Shown one piece after another: positions 50,156 through 59,775 of a stretch of 64,000 nucleotides of DNA (its first letter is position 1; every line of letters begins with the position of its first letter). Under the pieces are notes generated by a model. That model did not search any database. It saw nothing but the letters and a program-made list of their open reading frames with translations, and had not been told where the DNA came from. Source of the DNA: BJHL01 sp040378885 (GTDB lineage: Bacteria; Planctomycetota; Phycisphaerae; Phycisphaerales; UBA1924); contig JBKDAN010000034.1 in NCBI GenBank assembly GCA_046316615.1, forward strand, positions 72,298-136,297, written 5' to 3'. The position numbers were made by a program, and so were the translations under genes.

Positions 50156-53080
50156 TCAAGGACACGTGCCGCCTGCGAGGACATCGAGGAAGTCCACCAC
50201 GTCTTGATCTTCGGGGAAGACGCCGTTGTTGTTGAAGTCGATGTCGTTGCATCCCCGGACAGGATCGCACGTGGCGGGCTGACCGCCAGCGAGGATCACG
50301 AAGAAGTCGAGGACATCCTGATCTTCGGGGAAGACGCCATTGTTGTTGAAGTCGATGGCATCACATGCGGGGGGCGGCGTGACGACGATGTGAGCGACTT
50401 GGCGCGGTTGCACGAGGGTTTGCACACCATCGGAGAACGTCACGACGAGCGGCGTGGCACCGGGGTTGTACGCGAAGCGATGTGATGTTGTGTTGGTGCA
50501 CAACGCGAGGAAGGTGGGGATGTCAGCCTTGATGGTCTGATCGAGCGTGCCGGTCGCGGCAAGTGTGCGAAGGAAGTGCACGGTGCGAGCGCGGGAGTCG
50601 CCAGCTTCGGGCTGATAGGTTGGGTTGGCGTTCCAGCGGGCGAGCGCGTCGGCGGGATTTGCCATCGCGCGGGCACTCCAGTTGATGTCGAGCCATGCGT
50701 CGGGGTTGTTGCCCGTCTGGCTCATGAGAATGTTCCAGTTCTTGTTCATGGCATCCGGCCGCATGCCAAGATACATGGAGCCTGGCGTGATCGGGAGGAA
50801 GTTGATGCCGTGGATGAGGGCGGGATTGGCGGTGAACCACGTGGCGTAGTCGGCGCCGTTGCACCAGATGAGACCCGCCATGCGGTAGTTCGCGTTTGGT
50901 GGATAGACCTGATTGTCGGCGTCGAACCAGTATTGATGAATCGCGGCAGCTTCGGTGGCGTAGAGAAAGAGACCCAGATCGCGGATCGCGGCGTTGTTTC
51001 GCTGCGCACCCCACAGGACGCACGCCGTCGCGAAGTTCATGGACTCTGACGAGCTCTCCTGGTTGTTGCCTGCGAAGAAGGCCTGGTGGCCTGAGGCGTA
51101 GGAGTAGCCGGCGTAGGGATCGAAATTGCGGAGGATGGGGAAGCGTGCGTCGCTGCGATCCCAGTTGGCAGCGTCGCGGATCATGAGATCGACCATCGGC
51201 GCGAACTGATCGGCCCATGCGGTGTCGTAGCGCGCCACGGTTGCTGCGGCAATGAGGAAGTAGCCGTAGTGGAAGTGGTGGTCGTTGAGTTCGGTCGCGA
51301 GTCCGAACGAACCGGGTTGGGCAATGAGGGTCTTCCAGGCGGGGTCGTACGTGAAGACGCGATCGGTGCCGCCTGTGCCAGCGCGGTCGAAGCGGAAGGA
51401 ATCGATTCGCATGAGTTCGCCTGAGTAGGGCGAGGTGATGGTGAGGTAGAGGTCGTGGACGCCATCGATTGCGTCGACACCTGCCGCGGTGAGGCCCAGC
51501 GCGACTTCGACCCAGGTGTTGACGCCGCCGGTGGAGCCCACGCCACCTTCGCTCAGCACGGGACCAGTGAGTGAATTGAGCCGCAGTTGGAAGAGGCCGC
51601 TGCCTGAGGTTGCGGATGCGAACTTGACGAGTATGCGGGTGGGCGTCGACGAGCCGAAGTCAACGTTGTTGATGCGAATCCAGTCGCCTGCGCCAAAGTC
51701 GAGAACGGCTTGGCCCGTTGGGGCGGCACCAACGGTGACACCCTGAGCTTGCGCGTAGTTCTCCGCCTGGATATCGGCGTAGGCGCTTGTGCCGCTGGTG
51801 CCAGCGCCGACACTGAACCAGTCGGCGAGCTCTGTCTTGAGAAAGTCAAGAAAGCGCTGCTTCGCCAACGTGTGTCCACATTGCTCAGCCAGCGGAATGA
51901 GCTGAGCGATCCGGCCATAGGCCTTGCCGGAGCCATAGCTATCAGCCGAGGGGTTGAGGTTTGGTTCTTGATAGACCTGATCAATGAGCGTGTAGAGCTC
52001 GCTCTGTGTCATTGCGCCCGTGTCTGGAAAGTTGGGGACCAGGCCAGCGAACGGGACGGAAGCGGTGACGGTTGATGCCGCGGCGAGCTTCATCTGTCCG
52101 CGGGGGGAGGGGTATGTCCAGGTTGTCAGCGGCATGTTGCTGTTGAGCCACTGGTGACGGAAGAGGCACACGAGCGGTGAGGTTTGCGTGCCTTCCATCG
52201 CTTGCGTGATGAACTGGAAAGAAGCGTTGACCCTTGCGCTCGTGGTGTCGTAAGACCATGACGTGCGTGTGTCGGTGACGAAGGCGAAAGCGTGCTGCTG
52301 GAAGAGCGAGAGAGTCTGCGTGCCTTGCGCGGGCAATGTCGCGACGGAGAAGTAGCTCGCTGCGGAACTCGCGAAGCTGACGCTGGCTTGCGTGCTGGTG
52401 ACGCTCCATGTTCTGCCGGTGGGGGCGAACAGGGCGTAGGGCACGCCACCGATGGTGACGCCCAGGGTGCTGCCGGTATTGGCCCAGACGGTTGCCGGTC
52501 CGGCGAGGGCGTTGAACCTGATGACAACGGTGCCGCCGGGTGCGGAGCCGTAGACGAACGGGCAGCCGCGTGCGAAGGTGAGTCGCAGTTCGCGCGCTGG
52601 TGAAGTGGAGCGCCACAGAGCGGTCGCGGACCAGTCGCCGGCTTTGTCAACGAGCACATCTGGTGCAGTCAATCCACTGACGGTGATGCGCATGGCGGCC
52701 TGCGCGGAGCCGAAGCCGTAGGAGTACCCGCGCTGACTGATGGCGGGCGTGGTGACGCGGCCAATATCGAGCCCGTCGGCCTGTGCTTTGATAGCCAGCG
52801 GGAGGGGGTACATCGGGGCGCCGAATGGCTGCGTTGGGTCGCGCTTCCAGATGAGGCTTGACCAGTACTCGTTGGTTGGCGGAGCGCCGACAAACGCCGT
52901 GGACACTTTGGGCGTGACCGCTGCGCCGTTGTTGTCGACCGGCCGTTCTCGACCTGATGGAATGCCGTTGTAGTAGCTGCCCGCGCCTGCCGGGACGACT
53001 TGCTGTGCGGATGTGCTGGGGGCACAACAGACGAGCGCAAGAAGCGACGCAAAGATCGTGATCAGAACGCGGGTAGACAT
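50156..53080 (-). CDS. Secreted GH81 endo-beta-1,3-glucanase with inserted CBM6 and dockerin-like tail
   Basis: 974 residues from ATG 53080 (GGAG upstream). Signal peptide 1-25. The GH81 N-terminal part (PTNEYWSSLIWKR, AAPMYPLPL-like region) runs to ~430. A CBM6-type module (ADIQAENYAQAQ, ~433-566, ending ELMRIDSFRFDR) is inserted. The catalytic part then resumes with ELNDHHFHYGYFLIAAATVA (Asp600) and NNQESSSESMNFA (Glu675/Glu679), the acid/base candidates. Residues 906-974 are two IDFNNNGVFPEDQDV modules. It should hydrolyse laminarin or curdlan-type glucans outside the cell. Confidence 0.9.
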   Translation of the reverse strand: MSTRVLITIFASLLALVCCAPSTSAQQVVPAGAGSYYNGIPSGRERPVDNNGAAVTPKVSTAFVGAPPTNEYWSSLIWKRDPTQPFGAPMYPLPLAIKAQADGLDIGRVTTPAISQRGYSYGFGSAQAAMRITVSGLTAPDVLVDKAGDWSATALWRSTSPARELRLTFARGCPFVYGSAPGGTVVIRFNALAGPATVWANTGSTLGVTIGGVPYALFAPTGRTWSVTSTQASVSFASSAASYFSVATLPAQGTQTLSLFQQHAFAFVTDTRTSWSYDTTSARVNASFQFITQAMEGTQTSPLVCLFRHQWLNSNMPLTTWTYPSPRGQMKLAAASTVTASVPFAGLVPNFPDTGAMTQSELYTLIDQVYQEPNLNPSADSYGSGKAYGRIAQLIPLAEQCGHTLAKQRFLDFLKTELADWFSVGAGTSGTSAYADIQAENYAQAQGVTVGAAPTGQAVLDFGAGDWIRINNVDFGSSTPTRILVKFASATSGSGLFQLRLNSLTGPVLSEGGVGSTGGVNTWVEVALGLTAAGVDAIDGVHDLYLTITSPYSGELMRIDSFRFDRAGTGGTDRVFTYDPAWKTLIAQPGSFGLATELNDHHFHYGYFLIAAATVARYDTAWADQFAPMVDLMIRDAANWDRSDARFPILRNFDPYAGYSYASGHQAFFAGNNQESSSESMNFATACVLWGAQRNNAAIRDLGLFLYATEAAAIHQYWFDADNQVYPPNANYRMAGLIWCNGADYATWFTANPALIHGINFLPITPGSMYLGMRPDAMNKNWNILMSQTGNNPDAWLDINWSARAMANPADALARWNANPTYQPEAGDSRARTVHFLRTLAATGTLDQTIKADIPTFLALCTNTTSHRFAYNPGATPLVVTFSDGVQTLVQPRQVAHIVVTPPPACDAIDFNNNGVFPEDQDVLDFFVILAGGQPATCDPVRGCNDIDFNNNGVFPEDQDVVDFLDVLAGGTCP
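50159..50365 (-). repeat. Tandem IDFNNNG C-terminal modules (copy pair 2)
   Basis: Two modules in the last 69 residues of the GH81 protein, nearly identical to those ending the large secreted protein at 43737-43922. Confidence 0.8.
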
Positions 53081-53578
53081 GCAAAGCTCCGGGCCCGAGT
53101 CGGTTCGGAAGACAAGTCGGCGGCGGGGACGACTTTGTGACAGCTTCAACGTAGGCCGGTGGGAGCGGTGCCGAGGGGGTGAGTGCGTCCTTCGAGCGCT
53201 CGTCCCTGTCGAAATGCGCGAAAGTCGGTCGTTGCGAAGCGGGGCGGCTGGCTATCGGAATGCGCATGTCCGTCGTGGAGAGTGGAAAGCCATTGGCTGG
53301 TGGAAGCCACGGTGGGCTTGCGTGAGGATTGTCGTGCGAGGGGAAGCTTACAAGTGTGGATACTGCAATGCCTCGGCGAGCTCAGTTGGCGTGCGCAGTC
53401 GGCGAAGTTGCCGAGAGCACGAACGTGGCGGCGAGCATCCAGTGTTGTCTGGCCACGGGCCCCGATCGACCGGAATGATGATCTGGGCCGTGAGCGGAGT
53501 CGTGCGATCAGCCCATAGACACGCGTCGCGAGCGAGGACTGTGAAGAAGTCGCAACCGAGCGTTGAGCATGCGAGCTG
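53081..53578. other. 498-base gap between GH81 and kinase genes, no gene seen
   Basis: Both flanking genes are on the minus strand. Several frames are open because of the base composition, but none has a start with a ribosome binding site or a recognisable motif. No obvious terminator for the kinase gene is visible. Confidence 0.5.
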
Positions 53579-56230
53579 CTACGGCACCTGCGCGGGTGCG
53601 GCTTGGAGTTCCGCACGGCGGGCGCTCAGGGCTTGCAGTTTTGGTTTCAGATCTGCTGATGGATCGTGTGCGGCCCACGCGCTGTAGGTGGCGTGGAGCT
53701 TGTCGAACAGAGGCTCGCGCCACTCAGGTGCGGTGACTTGGAGTTGTCTGTTGAGCACGTCTTCCGCAGCGGCGTAATCGTGGCGTGTCTCGAGAAGCTG
53801 AGCTAGACGTGTTCCAGCGATAACACGAAGGGAGTCGACGCCCTGACGCGAGCCGAGCGCTGCAATCAATCTGCGGCAGTCAGCTTCGGCTTCGTCAAGT
53901 CTGCTCATTCTGGTCAGCACGCTGGATCGAAGAACCAGTGGATTGATTGTCCGGACATTTTGTCGTCCTCTCGTCGTCGTTCGGGCTTCGACGAGTTCGT
54001 CGAGCACGCGGAGGGAGTCGTCGAGCTTGCCGCTTCTAGAATAGACGGTAGCCAACACAAACTTGATGATCAGGGTGTTGTCGTGCGTGGTACCGAATGT
54101 CCCAACGGCGTTCTTGACGGCCTCGTGTATCAGTGATTCGGCTTCGTCGTAGCGACCGAGATCGGCGAGCACGTTGGCCGTTCTCGCCATAGACCTGTTG
54201 GTCGCATCGGAGCCCGGTGGCAGAAAGCGACGGCATCGTTCGAGGACGGCTTGATGGAAGGCGAGACTGTCCTCAAGCCTGCCGAGCTTTCGCAATAGCG
54301 TGGCCCACTCGCGTTCGATACTCAGACGAAGAGGATCAAACTCGGGTAGCGTTCGCTGAGCACGCTCGAGCAGATCGCCGGCTCGCGCTTCCATCCCTTG
54401 AACATCATCCATCGCGTTCAGCATCATGAGTTCATCGAGCTGTATCTCAAGGACCCTTCGGTCATCAGGCCCGAAGCCTTCCGACAGTGAACGGACGGCA
54501 TTGCGATACTCGCTCAGCGCGCTTGTTCGCAGAGACAGCGCGGCAAACGACGCTGCCACATTCGCGTGGAGCAGTCCGCGAGCGCGCGGCTGAGTGAGAA
54601 AAGTGTTCTCAATAGCCCGAGCGCTGGGCTCTAGAATTTCTCGATCAAGCAGATCGCTCGCGATATCGGTGGTGTTGAGGTGGACCATCGCCGTGTCGAA
54701 GCCGGCGATGATCGACGAGCGTTCGGCCTCGGGAACCCGATCAACTTCAAGATTGCTTATCAGTTGCGATCGCATGTCGTTCGCAAGATTGCTACCCATC
54801 GTGGACGCGTCCAGCGATCGGAGCATTTCGGCTTGGAACTCTGCGACTGTTTGCAATTCCTCTGAGCGCTGGGCTTCAGCCTCAGCTAGCCGCTTCTGAG
54901 CAGCTTCCGCTGCGCGGGCGGCGGCAGCTTCTTTGCGGGATTCACGGGCCTGTGAGAGGGTGCCTGCGATGCCCAACAGCAGCGTCACCAGAACGAGGGC
55001 GGCGGCCACCACGACCGAACGATGCCGGCGTGCCGACTTGCGCAGGGCATACCAGGTTGAGGGCGGCGCGGCCAGTACGGCGTCGCCCCGCAGGTAACGC
55101 TCCAGATCCTGCTCGAGCTCGGCAACGCTCCCGTATCGGCGCTCGCGTTCCTTCTCGATCGCTCGCAGCACGACCCAATCGAGATCTCGGCGAAGCTGCG
55201 CTCGAAGCTTTGCTGGTTCGGTCGCTCGCAGTGTGGATACGCGTGTTGCACGCTGTGCGTCGAGTTCGAGGCGAGCGCTCGGCGCGATGACGCGTGACTC
55301 AAGGATGATCTTCTGGAGCGAGTGACCGTCACCAGTCCGGAGCAGTTCGCTCGCGACGGGCGTTTCGCCGGTCAGGAGTTCGTAGAGCAGCACGCCAAGC
55401 GAATACACATCCGAGCGAGTGTCGACGTCACTCTCGCCCTGGGCTTGTTCGGGGCTGGTGTATTCGGGCGTACCGATGAACTGTTGTTGGACGCTCACCA
55501 TCGTGCCCGCGTGGACGTCGGGGCGGACCGCTTTCGCGATGCCGAAGTCGATGACTTTGGGGACGGGATTGCCATCGACTTGCGAGACGAGAATGTTTGA
55601 GGGCTTGATGTCTCGGTGGATGAGGCCACGCTGATGTGCGTGGTGCACTGCGCGGCAGACTGTGCAGATGAGGGCGAGGCGCTGCTCGATCGTCAGGCAG
55701 GCGGTGTCGCAGTACTTGGTAATCGGCTCACCCGGACACACTTCCATCGCGAAGTAAGGACGACCGCTGTCGGTGGCACCTGCGTCGTACACCTTGGCGA
55801 TGTTGGGGTGATCAAGGAGGGCCATGACTTGCCGCTCGCGATGGAATCTCGCGATGACCTGGCGAGTGTCCATACCGAGCTTGACAACTTTGAGAGCGAC
55901 CTCGCGTCGAATGGGGGTTGATTGTTCTGCGAGGAAAACGGTGCCGAAACCACCCTCGCCAAGTACGCGGAGGATGCGATAGGGACCGATAGACATGCCG
56001 GGCGACTCGGCAATTGCTGCGGCGAGTTGGGACGCGTCCATCGGCGAAACCAGCGGCTCGAAGTCAGCACCGCCTGCAACGCGATCTTCGCGAAGCATTT
56101 CGGCGACGAGATTCCGGACTTCAGCATCGTCCGGGCATTCGGCCTCGAGCATACGCGTTTGCTCAGTTTCGGGAAGATCGAGGAGGCTCTGGAACAACTC
56201 GCGTGCGCGGGCACGTTGAAGCGGGGTCAT
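53579..56230 (-). CDS. Membrane serine/threonine protein kinase with C-terminal TPR region
   Basis: 883 residues. After a ~75-residue N-terminal helical region comes a full kinase domain: Gly-rich loop 91-96 (GEGGFG), Lys114 (VALKVVK), catalytic loop IHRDIKPSN with Asp207, DFG at 228-230 and GTPEYTSPEQ. One transmembrane helix (405-424) places the remaining ~460 residues, helical with TPR-like repeats, on the outer side. The start codon overlaps the stop of the upstream ECF sigma gene (ATGA), so the two are translated together; a kinase-controlled sigma factor is inferred. Confidence 0.93.
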   Translation of the reverse strand: MTPLQRARARELFQSLLDLPETEQTRMLEAECPDDAEVRNLVAEMLREDRVAGGADFEPLVSPMDASQLAAAIAESPGMSIGPYRILRVLGEGGFGTVFLAEQSTPIRREVALKVVKLGMDTRQVIARFHRERQVMALLDHPNIAKVYDAGATDSGRPYFAMEVCPGEPITKYCDTACLTIEQRLALICTVCRAVHHAHQRGLIHRDIKPSNILVSQVDGNPVPKVIDFGIAKAVRPDVHAGTMVSVQQQFIGTPEYTSPEQAQGESDVDTRSDVYSLGVLLYELLTGETPVASELLRTGDGHSLQKIILESRVIAPSARLELDAQRATRVSTLRATEPAKLRAQLRRDLDWVVLRAIEKERERRYGSVAELEQDLERYLRGDAVLAAPPSTWYALRKSARRHRSVVVAAALVLVTLLLGIAGTLSQARESRKEAAAARAAEAAQKRLAEAEAQRSEELQTVAEFQAEMLRSLDASTMGSNLANDMRSQLISNLEVDRVPEAERSSIIAGFDTAMVHLNTTDIASDLLDREILEPSARAIENTFLTQPRARGLLHANVAASFAALSLRTSALSEYRNAVRSLSEGFGPDDRRVLEIQLDELMMLNAMDDVQGMEARAGDLLERAQRTLPEFDPLRLSIEREWATLLRKLGRLEDSLAFHQAVLERCRRFLPPGSDATNRSMARTANVLADLGRYDEAESLIHEAVKNAVGTFGTTHDNTLIIKFVLATVYSRSGKLDDSLRVLDELVEARTTTRGRQNVRTINPLVLRSSVLTRMSRLDEAEADCRRLIAALGSRQGVDSLRVIAGTRLAQLLETRHDYAAAEDVLNRQLQVTAPEWREPLFDKLHATYSAWAAHDPSADLKPKLQALSARRAELQAAPAQVP

Positions 56231-56805
56231 GCGCCATCCCCCGTGCGGAGCTTGACGGCGAGTTCCGCCTGAGCAGTTCGCCAGAGGCGATTGATCGTGC
56301 GGTCTGACTGGTTCATGACGATGGCGACCTGCTTGATCGACATGCCGGCGAAGTACCGCAGTTCGACGATTCGAGCAAGTGTCGGATCCTCGGCTTCCAG
56401 TTCCTTGAGCGCTGATTCGAGAGTGAGCACGTCAACGATCGCCGCTTCGGAGCGATTATCGGCTACGTCGACCAGCGTCAGCCGCTGCTCGCCGCCGCCG
56501 CGCTTGAGCGTGTTTCTTGCCCGAGCCTGATTCACGAGAATCTGCCGCATGGCGATCGCCGCGACGGCCAACAGGTGCTCTTTCCCATTCCAAGAGGGCG
56601 TGGAGGAGCCCATCAATCGGAGGCAGGCTTCATTGCAGAGGGCGGTGGGTTGCAGCGTGTGGCAGGCACGCTCCGACATCAGGAGTTTGGCCGCGATTGC
56701 GCGAAGATCGTCGTATATCAATGGCAGCAGACGCCTCGTGGCATCGCTGTCGCCCTTGGCCAGGTCATTGACAAGCGCCTGTATCTCGTTTGCATCGCTG
56801 GGCAC
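56227..56805 (-). CDS. ECF-family RNA polymerase sigma factor
   Basis: 192 residues from GTG 56805, chosen because GGAGG lies 8 bases upstream; the frame is open further upstream but without sigma sequence. Region 2 includes LLPLIYDDLRAIAAKLLMSE and HTLQPTALCNEACLRL; region 4 includes LARIVELRYFAGMSIKQVAI and DRTINRLWRTAQAEL. This is the planctomycete-expanded ECF type found next to serine/threonine kinases. Its last codons overlap the kinase start. Divergent from the repeat-rich pseudogene. Confidence 0.9.
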   Translation of the reverse strand: MPSDANEIQALVNDLAKGDSDATRRLLPLIYDDLRAIAAKLLMSERACHTLQPTALCNEACLRLMGSSTPSWNGKEHLLAVAAIAMRQILVNQARARNTLKRGGGEQRLTLVDVADNRSEAAIVDVLTLESALKELEAEDPTLARIVELRYFAGMSIKQVAIVMNQSDRTINRLWRTAQAELAVKLRTGDGA

Positions 56806-56942
56806 TGCACAAACCTCCACCAACTGTACGCACAATCGGCATTTCTCCCGAGAATTCGTCGCGCGAATCTGTCGCACGGAAGCGGTGGATGGTGTTTCTG
56901 ATGATGAGGCCCCGTCGGGATCTCGAAACCCGGAGTACGTCC

Positions 56943-58636
56943 ATGGTTCGTAAGCAGCTTCCTGTCGCCCATCTCGCACTCGCACTGAGCACGCTCACCG
57001 GATCGGCGGGAATGGCGTTCTCGCAGCCCGCGACGGACGGCTTTACGTACCAGGGTGAACTCCGGACTGCGGACTCGCTCTTCCAAGGAGTTGCGGATGT
57101 CCGCTTTACGCTTTGGACGGCGGAAAGCGGCGGCAGTCAGCTCGGCGCTGCTTTGCAGGCGCAGGGCATCAGTGTTTCGCAAGGGCGGTTCTCGGTCATC
57201 TTGAACGCAGGGAATGAGTTTGCCCAGGTGCATTCAACGGGCAACGCCGGTGGATCGAGATCTCGGTTCGCACGCCCGACAGCAACGGTGTGTACGAGGT
57301 GCTCTCGCCGCGTCAAGAGATCACGGGGACGCCCCAGGCGACATACGCGACATTCGCGACGGATGCGGGCACTGTCGGCGGCATGACGCCTGCTCAGCTG
57401 CGCGATGCGGGTGGACTGACGGGCACTGTTCCCGACACTGCGCTTTCGAGCAACATTCCGCTTCGAACCGGGGACCAGACTTTCAGCGGCTCCAACACCT
57501 TCACGGGCGCGAATGTCTTCAGCAATGCGAGCAACAGCTACGTCGGCAATGGCGCTGGTCTGACCGGACTCAACGCATCGAACATGGCGAGCGGCACGGT
57601 TGCTGACGGGCGGCTCTCCGCCAACGTCGCACTGCGCGGCGCGAACCAGACTTTCAGCGGGACCAACATCTTCTCTGGCCCAACACTGCTGAGCAATCCG
57701 ACGAACTCGCTCTTCGGAAACGGGGCAGGCCTCACCAATCTCAACGCTTCGAACATCGTCAGCGGCGTGCTCTCAGATCTGCAGCTTTCCACCAACGTCG
57801 CGTTTCGGACTGCGAGTCAGACGTTCCTGGGTTCCAATACCTTCACCGGGGCCAATACGTTCTCAGGACTTACGTCGTTCAACGACCGCATTGGCGTTGG
57901 GACTGTTCCCTCCAACAACTTCCGCATGCATGTGGCGGGAGGGGCCGGGCAGTGGAAGGGTGGGATTGCTTCAAGTGGTGCGACACACGCGGTGGTGATG
58001 GGTGAGTTGTCGGGCCGCGCCACGATCGGGTCCAACGACGCCGCGTTCCAGACATGGCAGGATCTGCAGATCAATCCCTTTGGCGGCAACGTGATCATCG
58101 GCGGGAACGTGCAGGCTCAACCAGCCGGGAAGCTTCAGGTGTACTCAGGCGTGGACGCGTCAGGCTCGCCGAACAGCGGCTACATCCGAGTGGGCGCGAC
58201 GAACAGTCAAACGCTGGTCATGGACACTGATGAGATCAGCTCGCAAACCACCAACGGCACGGCGAGTACGCTGCGGCTCAACCGACTTGGTGGAGATGTT
58301 GTGGTCGGCGGACCAGTGACGGCTCCATCGATGCAGTTCCCGGATGGCTCGGTCATCAGCTCTGCTCCGATTGTCCAGGAGATTTTCGACCCGACACCTC
58401 GAACGGTGAACGCTGGAGGATGGATCGAGTTCAATCTCTCGGCTCCAGGCGCGAGAGCCGGTATGGGCATCATCGTGAACCCGGTGGACCGACTCCAGTC
58501 GTTCGATGTGCTGGCTTCTGCGAGATATTCAGGCCCGAACTTCATTCAGATTCGGATTCAGAACACTGGCAACGACTCCACGGTGTACGTCAATCGCAGT
58601 TGGATTGTCACGTTGATTCCGGCTTCGAATCCGTGA
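56943..58636 (+). pseudogene. Secreted repeat-rich (tail-fibre-like) protein, interrupted by a -1 frameshift
   Basis: The first part (from ATG 56943) has a signal peptide ending GMAFSQ and a domain starting GFTYQGELRTADSLFQGVAD. At about 57230 the frame must shift by -1 to continue as AFNGQRRWIEISVR and then LSPRQEITGTPQATYA, the expected continuation of this type. After that come two full and one partial 57-residue repeats (57443-57889) containing QTFSGSNTFTGAN and GNGAGLTGLNASN, then a C-terminal domain to 58636. Without the shift the protein is truncated; a second start (GTG 57290) would lack the signal peptide. Confidence 0.75.
57443..57889 (+). repeat. 171-bp (57-residue) tandem repeats in the tail-fibre-like gene
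   Basis: Units begin at 57443, 57614 and 57785 (the third is partial). Each encodes LSxNxxxR...QTFxGxNxFxG followed by GNGAGLTxLNASNxxSG. Confidence 0.8.
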
Positions 58637-59169
58637 CGAGGGCGGCTGGACAGTCCGTGGTGCCGCCAGAAAGGCAGCATCGTCGTTTCGCTCGGGAAGC
58701 GCAAGCTCCCCAAGCACAACCACAAACCCTTGGACAGAGTTTGTCGCGGCGGCAGTGGGGGAGGCGGGCAAACTCGCTGACTAACACCTTGGCTGGGCTG
58801 TCATGCGGATGGTACATCGGCGAGGTGACACCAGTGCAAAAGTGGCACTTGCGTAGCGTCAGCTGTGTTCGGATACTCTCACCGTTCTTGCTGAGAGTGA
58901 CTACTGCTCGACGACTGTTAATGGTGCGACATTTTCGTTCCACGATGGACGGGGTAGAGAGGCGGGCTCTCTCGCCTGCGGAGAGTGATCTGCGAGATCT
59001 CCGACCTCCAAGCCCGTGACGTGTGACTCAACGAGTCGTGAATCTGGACATCTGTGTAGCAGCTACGCGGTTAGCTTGCGAAAATATGGGACCACGCGTT
59101 GGCCGTTGCGAGTGCTGGTCCGCGTTATTTGCTTGATGCAAGATCGAGAGATCCGTACAATCCCGGGGC
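58637..59169. other. 533-base gap before the second ECF gene
   Basis: No gene supported. The 3' end holds the promoter of the second ECF sigma gene (59133-59161). No clear terminator follows the pseudogene. Confidence 0.5.
59133..59161 (+). promoter_or_regulatory. Promoter of the second ECF sigma gene
   Basis: TTGATG (59133-59138), 17-base spacer, TACAAT (59156-59161). The -10 ends 8 bases before the ATG, so transcription should start at or next to the start codon (leaderless). Confidence 0.7.
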
Positions 59170-59775
59170 ATGGAACCGAAGGTGGAATTCGACCGCGAAT
59201 CCATAAGCGATCGAGCCTCGGTCGCAGATGTCATCATGCCATTTTATCAGCAACTTCGTGCAATCGCGCAGGCGCGTCTCGCTGGCGGTGGGCGCGAAGT
59301 CGCGACGTTGCAGGCCACAGCAGTTGTCCACGAGGCGCTGCTTCGCATCGCCGATCGGCCGCTGGAGGCGATACGCGATGAACAGCACCTCCTGGCGTCG
59401 GCCGCGCAGGCCATACGGCATGTGGTCGTTGACCATGCCCGGCGCAAGCTCGCGATCAAGCGTGATGTCAGCCGCAATGTCGCCAGCGATGTTGATGGAG
59501 ACGCCGTCGAACGCGCGATCGGCCTTGACAGTCCGACCAAGAGCCTCTTGGTCATCGACCTCGATGCAGCGATGGGCAAGCTCGCAGACATCGATCCGGA
59601 GCTGCGCACCATTGTCGAGTTGCACGCGTTTGGGGGCATGGAGCACGCGGAGGTCGCTGCCCTTATGGGGAGTTCCGAGCGGACGGTTCGCCGTCGATGG
59701 CAGTTTGCTGCGGCCCAGCTTCGCAAACACCTTCAGCACTGGTCAGAGGTGAGCGATGATCAAGCCTTCGAATGA
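59170..59775 (+). CDS. ECF-family RNA polymerase sigma factor
   Basis: 201 residues. Region 2: MPFYQQLRAIAQARLAGGGR and TLQATAVVHEALLRIAD; region 4: RTIVELHAFGGMEHAEVAAL and SSERTVRRRWQFAAAQLRKH. Clearly homologous to the ECF gene at 56227 but well diverged. There is no Shine-Dalgarno; the promoter -10 ends 8 bases before ATG. Its end overlaps the kinase gene by 20 bases, so the pair is translationally linked. Confidence 0.9.
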   Translation: MEPKVEFDRESISDRASVADVIMPFYQQLRAIAQARLAGGGREVATLQATAVVHEALLRIADRPLEAIRDEQHLLASAAQAIRHVVVDHARRKLAIKRDVSRNVASDVDGDAVERAIGLDSPTKSLLVIDLDAAMGKLADIDPELRTIVELHAFGGMEHAEVAALMGSSERTVRRRWQFAAAQLRKHLQHWSEVSDDQAFE

